From the NCBI RefSeq assembly GCF_902686445.1, contig NC_062224.1:20625123-20689122 (forward strand): a DNA stretch of 64,000 bases. Direction: 5' to 3'. The notes beneath the pieces were generated by a model. The model made no database searches. It was not told the DNA's origin and saw only the letters and a program-made list of their open reading frames with translations. This document shows positions 12,487-22,632 of this stretch, one piece after another (positions within the stretch are counted from its first letter, which is position 1; the number at the start of each line of letters is the position of its first letter). The stretch comes from Sciurus carolinensis. Lineage: Eukaryota; Chordata; Mammalia; Rodentia; Sciuridae. Position numbers and translations under genes: made by a program.

Positions 12487-12736
12487 ATGATCTCACTGAT
12501 AAGTGGATGATGACAAATAATTGGGGGTGGGAGGGGGCCAAGAATGGAGAAAGGAGGGACTGTATAGAGGGAAAAGAGAGGTGGGAGGGGTGGGGGGGAG
12601 GAAAAAAATAACAGAATGAATCAAAAACCATTACCCTATTTAAATGTATGTTTACACATATGCCTCTACTTCATGTGTAAACAGAGAAAGAAGATGTATC
12701 CCATTTGTTTACAATAAAAATAAATTTAAAAAAATA

Positions 12737-13510
12737 ACATTTAAGTATACAACAATGTGATTTTAGATAAAACTCTGAAAACAAACATTATAGATGCCTA
12801 ACAGCATCATTATTTAAATTAACATTTTTATTATAATTTCAAAACAGAAGTATCAATAATTGCATGGCTTTGTAGGCAGTATTAAATGAAAAATTCCTTA
12901 GACCAACTAAATTTAGTTTAGTTTATTTTAATAAAACAAAAACAAAAAAGATCCATGAATTGTGCAGCTCTAAAAACCAAAGCAGGTTTTTTTTTTTAAG
13001 AGTGTTCAACATGGCTCACTTATTTTACTGTTAAGCAAACTAAATACATATTCCAGGAAACACTGCAGTTTAATTCTTAAAAACAAACAAAATATGCAGT
13101 AGAAAGTCAACTTGTGAGGAGAAACAGATGCATTCACACATAATACAGCCACTGCAACTTCTTTGGGCTTCAACTTTGTGTTAAATAAACAGGCAATAGT
13201 TACTTAGAAGCAATGATTCAACAATAAGTAATGCACTGTGTTTCTCAGTCCTGCACAAAAAATTGCAGCTACAGTTACATCAATAGCTGTAAACTACTGA
13301 CTCTAATGGCAGAGAAGACCTTAAAAATGACTGTACAAAAAGCATCACACTATGACAAATAGAAACACAATCTACTATAGGTCTGAAATAAAAACACTCC
13401 ACTGGGAAGAGGACAGTGTAGACAAATGGAGATCCCAAGTCCACCAAGAGAAAAAATTGCCTCCAGATCTGAGTCCTTGATTAGTAAGAGAGGCTGGGGG
13501 CTGGGCTTGA
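12737..13510 (-). other. Probable 3'UTR part of the CDK17 pseudogene
   Basis: Non-coding stretch directly downstream, on the minus strand, of the CDK17-like stop region. It continues without a visible break until the L1 tail at about 12736. A polyadenylation-like AATAAA lies on the minus strand near 12826-12831. No poly(A) run of a retrocopy is seen, so the end may have been lost when the L1 inserted. Assignment is by position only. Confidence 0.5.
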
Positions 13511-14916
13511 CCATGTTATCAGACAGCATGCTGTCTTCTCTTCTTCCCATGTCCTGCCTCTGGGTAAGAAGAATTTCAAAACCCCAGGTTCTTTTGCAAC
13601 TGAATCTCTTTCAAAAACTAAATACTGACATGCTTTATGGTAAGCAGGTATTCTTGGGCACAGACTCTGAAAGTATGCATGCTTCGTGACTTCTTCTGCT
13701 GAAATCCTTTTCTTAGATTCAAGCTGTAGAAATTTTGTTAACAACTCAATTCCTTCAGAGTCTAACCCGTGTATATGGTTAATTAGAGGCTGTGGTTTAT
13801 ATTTTGGAAAGTTATAGTTCTTGAATTCATCATTTGAAGTAACACCTGGCTGAGTTTCCTGAGATGGAGTTCCACTTGTCAATCTATGTTGAGTACTCTG
13901 CAGAACCAAGAAGCCCATCAGGTGGCCATAGTGTGATAATATCACTTGAGTAGGTCTTGTGGAAACTGGCTAGTCCTGGTATAGGTGTAGGTGTTTAGTT
14001 TATCTTAATCAAAGCTAAAGATGTTTTCCTTTTGTCCATAAGTCATAGGGCCAAAATTATTTTCTAGTTGTTAAGAAGATAAAATTTTCTTTGCTTCCTT
14101 TAAAGAAGTTAGAGGAAAAATTTAAAGCACTCAGAATATTCCCAGACAAAAGTGGATGTTTGATGGTCCTTGATATTCCTTTTGCATTACAAATACTCAT
14201 GAATGTTTCTTTTTGTTAAAATTTGCTGGTCTATCTTGCACTTTAAATGAATCTTCTACCATGCATGATTCTGTAATATGAGGTGCTGATAACAAAATCT
14301 GCTAGCTTTAAATCCCCTTTTTCATTAATGAGAAGGTTCTGTGGTTTCAAGTCTCGATGCAACACCATTCTTCTGTGACAATAAGTTAACCTATGTAGAA
14401 TTTGGTATGTAAACAGCAGATAACCAAGGACCAGAGTCAAAAAGATTTATCTTTGTGAACAATGTCATGTAAGGTTACTATGTTTTCATGTTTTAAATTC
14501 TTTAAGAGTGAAACTTCTCTTATAGCTATACTAGGTGTGCCTTCTTCATGTTCCAAACAGATCTCTTTTAATGCCATCACATTCTCTGTCAGCTTACTTC
14601 TTCCTTTATAAACTGTTGCATACGTACCCTTTCCAAACTTTTCCAATTTTATGCAGGTTTCCATTCTCCCAAGCCCAATTTCTGACTGCAAGTAAAAATA
14701 AGAAAGTTCTGTGAGACCTCCAGCTCAATGGTTGATCAAATGGTAGACTGTTGATCTGCAACTTTTCCAGATATCCATCAGGTATTCTGATACCTGTAGG
14801 TAGGGATAACCATTTCTTTAAATTCTGTAGGCGACTGGACTTCATCAGACGACTTCCTAGAAGCTTGGCCACTCTCAACATCTGATCCCAGTTTTAGATA
14901 TTTGTGAACAATATCT
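13511..14916 (-). pseudogene. CDK17: CDK17 (PCTAIRE-2 kinase) pseudogene, partly spliced
   Basis: Broken copy of a PCTAIRE-family cyclin-dependent kinase, read on the minus strand from about 14916 down to 13511. Segments in order match CDK17: the DIVH...LKLGSD and SSDEVQSP linker, the IRIPDGYLEKLQINS segment, and the glycine loop [11 protein letters not shown]. Next come ALKEI, the cyclin-binding helix (PSIAIRE where CDK17 has PCTAIRE), intact [16 protein letters not shown], then TPSQET, NYNFPKYKPQPLINH and the C-terminal end. The first 100 or so residues are missing. Frameshifts, an in-frame stop after EYST, and two internal gaps (between LTLV and LFTYQIL, and between the ID of the STQID segment and GTPSQE) disable it. 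Intron-like sequence before EIGLGRM (about 14685-14705) and a clean insert at the DFG codon (13976-14293) suggest incomplete splicing. It lies in a GPR158 intron, in the same orientation as that gene. Confidence 0.9.
13976..14293 (-). other. About 318-bp insert splitting the DFG codon of the CDK17 copy
   Basis: Removing this block joins GATTTTG to GACTAGCC and restores the DFGLA codons exactly, with no base lost. The block ends in CAG on the minus strand, as an intron would, but begins with TT, not GT. It could be a retained intron with a mutated donor, a cryptic exon, or an unrecognised insertion. I recognise no repeat family in it. Confidence 0.6.
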
Positions 14917-15034
14917 TTGGTTTGTATTAATTTTATCTTCATTGTTCTCTTGATTCATAACACTGACCAACTGATAGTAGAGATTGGATATAAAATGCTT
15001 CTAGGAGTATGGCATAAAAAAAATCCTTGCCCAG

Positions 15035-15390
15035 TGCCCGGAACTAACGCAGCTGGAGTCCTGCAGCACCCACCATCAACGGTCGCCCTGGCTGAACCTT
15101 GCTGCCCACTGCTGCGAGCTAGGCCGAGGGTCTTCTGCGCTGAACGGGGCCCCAGAGGGTGGGCACCGGGTCGCTCCAGACCCGCCAGTTCAGGGGGCAC
15201 CGTGCTGCAGCCGAACAAAGAGAGCCGAGCACCCCAGGCGCCCAGGTGGGTTTGCCACAGCGGCTGCCCCTAGAAGGGAATGAGCTCATCAGGGGAGCCA
15301 AGGAACTGAAGAAGGGCGACTGGAGCCTTGGAAGGCTGGGGGAGACTGCCGGGGACAACCGCAGAGCAGGTTTTGAGAATTTCAACGAAT
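15035..15390. other. Isolated GC- and CpG-rich block
   Basis: About 350 bp of clearly higher GC than its surroundings, with roughly 20 CpG dinucleotides by eye. Observed/expected is estimated at about 0.6-0.7. It lies about 120 bp beyond the 5' end of the CDK17 pseudogene. It has no convincing ORF on either strand; the open frames present are short and overlap in several phases, as expected of GC-rich DNA. It could be a CpG island, a 5'UTR carried in by retroposition, or part of an unrecognised repeat. Confidence 0.6.
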
Positions 15391-16014
15391 AATGTGATCA
15401 GACAGCATTTAGAGGAAAACAGAAGGGAGACATAGAAAACATCTTAATTGACTATGGCCTAGTTAATCAGTCAGTTGACTGGTTACAGCTTATCCAGTTG
15501 CTTACAGTTCACTAGGCTAACTGGCTACAAGTCCTTCTGCAAAAAGTCAAGCTCAGTTACTGTGATTAAATTCCATATTGGTTTGATCTGGTGGGTCCAG
15601 TGCAGGTGCTCAGTCCAAATTCATGGCCTCCCACAAAATATTAAACAATAAAAAATATCCAAAATGACACCATTTTAATGTTGACAGTTAAATCTTGATC
15701 TATTCTTACTTATAACTGAAGATTTAGTTTTGCAGTGTGAAAAAAGTTAATCACACATAAGTATATCCTAGGAATATCATAAAGGAAAGCTTTTAAAATC
15801 TGTTTTCTTTTTAATCAAGATTGCCCAGATTAGGATGTGCTAGAAATGATAATAGTAAAAACTGTTTCTCTTTCCAAGGACAATTTCAGTTTAATTTTAT
15901 AAGACCTGTGGCTCTTTCTTTTCAGTCTTTTTGGCATAAATTTATAGAAATGAAATGGTACCAGACATGGGAGACTACATAAAGGTAACAAAGTTCTTTG
16001 CAAATATGAGGTTT
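15391..16014. other. Unassigned intronic sequence
   Basis: No gene or repeat recognised. AT-rich from about 15640 on. Confidence 0.5.
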
Positions 16015-16135
16015 CCATTGTTATTTTATTTTTTACTGGTGCATTATAATCATAAGTAACAGGGAGATACATTATGCCACATTTGTACATGTACATAATT
16101 TGATCAGTCACATTCCCCTACTGAACATGTGTGAT
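16015..16135 (-). mobile_element. L1 3'-end fragment
   Basis: Short T-rich start followed by a TGGTGCATTATAAT-like stretch and a CACATTTGTACATG motif. The same module occurs at 21296 and 62855, each time at the 3' end of a minus-strand L1. Only the terminal 120 bp or so is present. Confidence 0.65.
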
Positions 16136-16217
16136 CATTTAGAAAAACTACTAGCTTCTTAAAGAATAGTTGCACATTAGTATCTTCACCTAGTTTAGAT
16201 GTTAGTTCTATATAAAA

Positions 16218-16227
16218 GAAATGTTTT
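16218..16227 (+). repeat. Target-site duplication, left copy (twin-primed L1 E)
   Basis: GAAATGTTTT, repeated exactly at 18219-18228. It brackets the L1 and marks the insertion site. Confidence 0.8.
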
Positions 16228-18218
16228 CTTCAATTTCTTTCTTTAGTGTACTGGAGTTTTCATTGTAGAGGTCTTTCACCTCTTTTGTTAGATTGATTCC
16301 AAAGTATTTTATTTATTTATTTTTTTTGAGGCTATTGTGAATGGAGTAGTTTTCCTAATTTCAGAGGATTCATCACTTATGAATAGAAATGCATTAGATT
16401 TATTCATATTGATTTTATATCCTGCTACTTTCCTGACTTCAGTTATTAGTTCTAGAAGTTTTTTAGTGGAGTTTTTTGTATCCTCTAAATAAAGAATTAT
16501 GTCATCGCAAATAATGACAGCTTGATTGAAGAAAACCTTAGAAGATGGAAAGATCTCCCATGTTCTTGGATAGGCAGAATTAATATGGTCAAAATGTCCA
16601 TTCTACAAAAGGCACTATACAGATTCAATGCAATTCCAATTAAAATCCCAATGACATTCCTCATAGAAATAGAGAAAGCAATCATGAACTTCATCTGGAA
16701 GAATAAGAACCTCAAATACCCAAAACAATCCTGAGTAGGAAAAGTGAAGCAGGAGACAACACAATACCAGACCTTAAACTATACTAAAGAGCAATAGTAA
16801 CAAAAATGGCATGGTATTGGCACTAAAATAGACAGGCAGACCAATGGTAAAGAATAGAAGACATAGAGACAAACCCACATAAATACAGTCACCTCATACT
16901 AGACAAAGGAGCCAAAAATATACAATGGAGAAAAGAGAGCTTGTTCAATAAATGGTGCTGGGAAAACTGGAAATTCATATGCAGTAAAATGAAATTAAAC
17001 CCTCTCTCTCACCCTGCACAAAAAACAACTCAAAATAGATGAAGGACTTAGGAATTAGACCAGAGACCCTGTACCAAATAGAAGACAAAGTAGGCCCAAA
17101 TCTTCATCAAGTTGGTTTAGGATCAGACTTCCTTAACAAGACTCCCAAAGCACAAGAAATCAAAGCAAGAATAAATGGGATGGATTCAAACTAAAAAGCT
17201 TTTTCTCAGAAAAGGATACAATCAATAATGTGAAGAGAGAGCCTACAGAGTGGAAGAAAATCTTTTTCCACAGGCACTTCAGATAGAGCACTAATCTCCA
17301 AAATTTACAAAAAACTTATGAAAATTCACACCAAAAATACAAAGAACCCAATCAATAAATGGGTCAAGGAACTGGACAGACACTTTACAGAAGAAGATAT
17401 ACAGGCGATTAATAAATATATGGAAAAGTGTTCAATACCTCTAGTAATTACAGAAATACAAATTAAAACAACTCTAAGATTTCATCTTACTCCAATTAGA
17501 ATGGCTATTGTCAAGAACACAAACAATATTAGATGTTGGTGTGGATGTGGCGAAAAAGGCACACTTTTACATTGCTGGTAGAGTTGCAAATTGGTGCAGC
17601 CACTGCGGAAAGCAGTGTGAAGAATCCTAAGGAAACTTGGAATGGACCCACCTTTTGACCCAGTTATCCCATTCCTTGGTTTATACCCAAAGGACTTAAA
17701 ATTAGCATACTACAGTAATGCAACCACATCAATGTTTATAGCAGTTCAATTCACAATAGCTAGATTGTGGGACCAACCTAGATGCCCTTCAACAGATGGA
17801 TGGATAAAGAAACTGTGGTATATATACACAGTGGAATATTATTCAGTCATAAAGAAGAATAAAATTATGGCATTTGCAGGCAAATGGATGGAATTGGAGA
17901 ATATGCTAAGTGAAATAAGCCAATTCCAAAAAACCAAAGGCTGAAATGTTTTCCCTGATAAGTGGATGATGATACATAATGGGGGTGGGGGTGGGGGTAA
18001 GAGAAGAATGGAGGAACTTTAGATTTCATAGAAGAAAATGAGAGGGAGGAGAGGGCAGGGATATGAAAAATGGTGGGATGAGACAGAAAACATTACCCTA
18101 TATACACATATGATTACACAAATGGTGTGACTCTACATCATGTGCAACCATAGAAACAAAAAGTTGTACCCTATTTATGTACAATGAATCAAAATGCAGT
18201 CTGTAAAAATAAAAAAAG
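16228..18218 (+). mobile_element. L1 copy E with inverted 5' end (twin priming)
   Basis: The left part, 16228-16513, is L1 ORF2 in minus orientation, running from the reverse transcriptase FADD region (here degraded to CDD) to the KKEIEE region. The right part, 16514-18218, is plus orientation and continues from the same KKEIEE point to the A-rich 3' end. The two parts overlap by about 12 bp (ATTGAAGAAAAC) at the breakpoint. The whole is bracketed by a 10-bp direct repeat. This is the standard product of twin priming during L1 insertion. The 3'UTR and A tail are near 17944-18218. Confidence 0.9.
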
Positions 18219-18228
18219 GAAATGTTTT
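18219..18228 (+). repeat. Target-site duplication, right copy (L1 E)
   Basis: GAAATGTTTT, identical to 16218-16227, directly after the A-rich L1 tail. Confidence 0.8.
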
Positions 18229-19139
18229 AAAGTAGCATTTAAAAAATCCTAAAGTAACCTTTATTTTCACCTTGATCTTAACCCACAGTAAAATACACAA
18301 GATTTATTAGCCAGCAAACAGGGCCTGCAACTACCCATATAATGTAGGTGATAACTATGTCAGTACAAAACCACTGTTGGGTTTGATAATATTTTTAACT
18401 GTGTAGATGGTCTTATTAATGTTGACAAAGAAGAACTTTCAGTTGTCTATAAAACTTGGATTAATTAAAATTAATTAAAAAGTGCTGCTGTGAATGCTCT
18501 TTGGTTGTTGTGCTACTTAATTATTTACACTTTGTCTCAGTACTAGATTTACACCCTGTGATTTAAATTTCTTTACAGGTCCCAAAATGCCTTCTACCTT
18601 GCTTTGCCTATTATAAATCATTAGTGTTATACACTATAACAAAGATTTATCTATTTATACATGCAAATTGATTCCTTCATTAAAACTATAATATATGGTC
18701 AAAGTATAAAATTAGAAAATCATAAACATAAAGGATGAAATGAAAACCACAGTTATGTATAAACAGAATTCAGGTCAATTTTATTCTCTAGTATATTTCT
18801 ATACAAATATAAAATATTTTATAATATTAGGATTATAGTATACAATCATATTTTGCTTTGTTCCATATTTGATATCCTGAGCAATGTTGTATAAATTTCT
18901 GCATTTTTAAATAGCACGATCTTTGATAGCACACAACAACCATTTAATCAAATTATTTCCTTATTTTGTGCCACCTTCATGTTTTCTTTAGATTTCAGAA
19001 AGTTAAAAAGTTGTTTTTTAAAAGCTCTTACTACATTTTGCTAAATATAGTGGAGTACTGATTAACGCTCTCCAGGATACTGTGTCTTACCTCACTGTAT
19101 ACTTATTATTGAAAATTATAATTTAAAAAAAAATCCTGT
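18229..19139. other. Unassigned AT-rich intronic sequence
   Basis: No gene or repeat recognised. Confidence 0.5.
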
Positions 19140-21075
19140 CTTAATTACTAGTTTCATTGAACATCTTTTCAATATATAGGCCATTTACACATTTTATTTG
19201 GAAAACTGTATTTTAATTTTAAAATTGGGTTTAAAATTTGTCCTTTAGTTGTTGGTTATAATTCTTTATATTCTAGATACCTGACCCTTATTAGATAAAT
19301 AACTTGCAAATATCTTTCCCCATTCTTTGAACTTTATTTTTACTTTTTGATAGTGTTTTTTGGTGCACAAAATTTAAAATTTTAAAGGCCAATTTCCCCT
19401 CATTGCTTGTGCTTTTGCTATCATCCCAAAGTTATGAATATTTATAATTGCTTTCTTCCAAAAGTTTTATAGTTAAATTCTTACACTTAGATCTTTGATC
19501 CATTTGGAACTAATTTTTTGTATATGGTGTAAGGTAGAGGAACAATTCTGTTCTTTCATTTGGACTATCTGACTGTCCCTGCATGTGGGTATCAAAATTT
19601 CCAGCAACATCACTGAAAAGACTATCTTTCTTCACTGAATTGTCTTAGCAGCCTTATAAAAATATCAACTGACCATAAACTTACAGGTTTGACTCTTGAT
19701 GCTCAGTTCTACTCTATTTATTTATATTTCTTTTTTTATTCTATATCACACTCTCTTGCTTGTGGTAGCTTTGGAGTAAAATTTGAAATCAGGAAGTGTG
19801 AGTCCTCCAACTTTGTTCTTCTTTTATAAGATTATTTTAGCTATTCTAGGCTCTTTGCATTACCACATGAATTTTAGGATCCACTTGTTCATTTCTGCAA
19901 AAATGATAGCTGGGTTCTTAAAATAGTAATTATATTGAATCAATGTGGAGAGTATTGCAATCTTAACAATACTAAGTTTTCCAAACCACTAACATAGATG
20001 CCTTTCCATTTATTTAGGTCTTAATTTCTTTCAACAATGTTTTATAGTTTTCGTTGTACCTGTCTCACAGTTCAGTGTTAATTTTTATAAATTTATTGTT
20101 ATACTATTCTAAATTTAATTTTTCTTTTGAGTTTCAGTTTGTGTATTGCTAGTATAGAGAAACAATTGATTTTTATATATTGATCTTGTCTCTTGTAAGA
20201 CTGGTAAACTAATTTATTACTGCTAGTAAGTTTTTCAGTGCATTCTTTACAAGTTTTCTCTATAGTAAGATCACGTAATCTGCAAACAGAGATAGTTTGA
20301 CTTATTTCTTCCATCTTTTTATTGGTTATTTCTTTTTGTGGCCTAAAATGCTAAGGCAAAATCTTTCAACAGAATGTTGAATAGAAGTGACAAAAACTTA
20401 CATCCTCATCTTATTCCTGATTTTAAGGGATAAAACTTCCGTCTTTCATTACTAAACATGTCAGCTATGGGTTTTTGTACAGATAGGTTTTATCAAGTTG
20501 TGGAAGTTCTCTTACATTCCCAGTTTGTTGAATTTTTTCAAATTCTTTTTCTGGATCATATGGGATTTGTCTTTCATTATATTCTCTATTACATTGATTT
20601 TTTTTTTATAAGTTGAATCATTCTTGCATTCCTAGGCTAAATTCCACCTAGTCATGATATATAACCCTTTTTAGAGATTCCTGGATTCTGTTTGCTAATC
20701 TTTTGCTGAAGTTTTGTATCAATATTAATAAGGAATATTGGTTTATAGCTTTATTATCTTGTGATACATTTATCTGATTTTGCAATTAAGAGTAATAATG
20801 GTCTCTTAGAAGAAGCTGAGAAGTATTGCCTCATCTTCTGTTTTTCAGAATGATTTATGAAGAACTGTGTTAAGTCTTTAGTATAATGCATTGATGAAGC
20901 TATCTAGTCTTGGGATTTTTTTTTTATGGTGGTAAACTTTTTGATTAGTAATTCAATGTCTTATTACAGATGTTTAATTTGTTTCCTCTTGAGTCACTTT
21001 GGTAGTTCATGTCTTTCCAGGAATATCTACAATAGTTGTACTTCCAGTATTAAATTCCTTATTGGCACAACTCTG
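19140..21075 (-). mobile_element. Old L1 (L1M-type) fragment
   Basis: Strongly diverged L1 ORF2 in minus orientation. Recognisable landmarks, in plus-strand order, are the GATCCATTTGGAACTAAT stretch near 19495, the GGAAGTGTGAGTCCTCCAAC stretch near 19792, and the TGAATAGAAGTG stretch near 20378. Frames are fully decayed. The level of decay indicates an early mammalian L1M element. Confidence 0.85.
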
Positions 21076-21280
21076 ATATTTTGGACTGGGTATGTGCAGA
21101 TTCTGGGTGAAGGGCAGCAGAATGGTCTGAGACCAAGTGAGCTGCTGTTGCACTGGAAGGGTCATAGTGTACCAATCCTCCAACATTACAAGGTCCTGAC
21201 TCTAGGTTCAGGTAATAGCACAGGTGACAGCTGCAGGCAGGTGGTGATAGTAAACAGCTTACAGAATCAGGTTATTTCCC

Positions 21281-21291
21281 CTTGGCTTTTA
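21281..21291 (-). repeat. Target-site duplication, left copy (L1 F)
   Basis: CTTGGCTTTTA, matched with one difference by CTTGACTTTTA at 23480-23490. Confidence 0.65.
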
Positions 21292-21295
21292 TTTT

Positions 21296-21620
21296 ATTTT
21301 TTATTGGTGCATTGTAATTATACTTAATACTGGGAGTCATTATGGCACATTTGTACATGCATGTAATTTGGTCAATCTCATTCTCCAGTACTTTCTTTTC
21401 CCTCCATTCCCTGATTCAATTGCTCTACTCTACTGATCTCCTTTCTAGTGTTATTTTTCAATTAACACATTATAATTATATAGAAAGGCAGGATTATTTG
21501 TGGTATATCTGCACATGGACATAGCATAATTCGGTAGGTTTCATTCCCTAGTACTTCCCCATGCCCCCTTTTCCCTTTCATCTCCTTTTACTCTACTGGT
21601 CTTCCTTCTAATTGCACGAG
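21296..21620 (-). repeat. Duplicated L1 3'UTR module
   Basis: Two diverged copies of an approximately 155-165 bp module, at about 21296-21452 and 21453-21620. Each has a T-rich start, a CACATTATAATTAT/GCATTGTAATTAT stretch, a TTTGTACATGCATG-like centre and a pyrimidine-rich end with CTACTCTACTG. Other L1 3' ends in the window have one copy. Confidence 0.65.
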
Positions 21621-22429
21621 ATACTACTTTTCTTTCTCTCTCTAGTTCCACATATGAAAGAAAAGTCCCACCCTTTACTCTATGAGTCTGGTTTATTTCA
21701 CTTAGCATGATGTTCTCTAGTTCTATCCATTTACCAGCAAATGTAAAATTTCATTCTTTTCTATGGCTGAGTAAAACTCCATTGTGTATATACACACCAC
21801 ATTTTACTTATCCATTTGTCTGTTGACAGGCATGTAGGCTGGTTCCATAGCTTGATTATAGTGATTTGTGCTGTTATAAACATTGGGATGAAGGTGTTAC
21901 TGTGGTATGTGCATTTTAATTCTTTTGGATAAATACCACACAGTGGAAATACTGGGTCATACAGTGGTTCCATTCCTAGTCTTTTGAGGAATCTCAATAC
22001 TACTTTCCAAGGTGGAAATTTGCTGTACCACCAACAATGTGCAAGTGAACCTTCCCCCCACATCCTTGTCAACAATTATTGTTGTTTGTATTCTCAATGA
22101 TTGCCATTCTAACTAGTGTGAGATAAAATTTCAGTTCAGTTTTCAATTTACTTTTATTGTAAACAAATGGGATACATGTTGTTTCTCAGTTCAGTTTTGA
22201 TTTGCATTTCCCTTATTTCTGAGGACACTGAACATTTTTCATATATTTGTTGACCACTTGTACTTCTTCTTTTGAAAAATGTAAGTCTCTAGATCATTTG
22301 CCCGTTTATTGATTAGGTTATTTGTTGTTGTTTTTTTTTTTTCTTTTCTTTTTTTTTTTTAGTATTAAGTCTTTTTAGTTCTTTAGGTATTCTGGATACT
22401 AATCCCCTATCAGAAGAATAGCTAGCAAG

Positions 22430-22632
22430 CTGGGCACAGTGGTACATGCCTATAACCCCAAGCAACTCGGGAGATTAAGGCAGGAGAATTGAAAGTTCAA
22501 AGTCAGCCTCTGCAATTTAGTGAGACCCTGTTTCAAAATAAAAAATAAAAATGGTTAGTGATGTGGCTTAGTGGTAAAGTGCCCTGGGTTCCTGGGTTCA
22601 ATCCCATAACCCCCCCCCCCAAAAAAAAAAGA
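22430..22632 (+). mobile_element. Composite B1/ID-type SINE
   Basis: The left half is 7SL-derived (GTGGTACATGCCTATAA, then GGGAGATTAAGGCAGGAG). The right half is tRNA/ID-derived (GATGTGGCTTAGTGG, then GGGTTCAATCCC). It ends in a C run and an A run. It is inserted in L1 copy F, with an imperfect AGCTAGCAA/AGTAGCAA repeat at its edges. Such fused SINEs are known from squirrels. Confidence 0.85.

Larger units (their letters stand above)
6275..12736 (+). mobile_element. Near full-length L1 (copy C)
   Basis: An L1 of about 6.4 kb with every section in order: GC-rich 5'UTR (about 6275-7616), ORF1 (7617-8695), a spacer of about 19 bp, ORF2 (8715-12486), and a G-rich 3'UTR with an AATAAA signal at 12713-12718 and an A-rich end. 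Stops and frameshifts in both ORFs make it inactive. Divergence from copy B is modest, so both belong to related, fairly recent subfamilies. I found no clear target-site duplication. The left edge abuts an L1 fragment and the right edge abuts the CDK17 pseudogene. Confidence 0.92.

Noticed and set aside
15119..15392. Several overlapping short ORFs on both strands as a possible GC-rich gene
   Set aside because: Frames are open in several phases at once, as usual in CpG-rich DNA, and no protein family is recognised.
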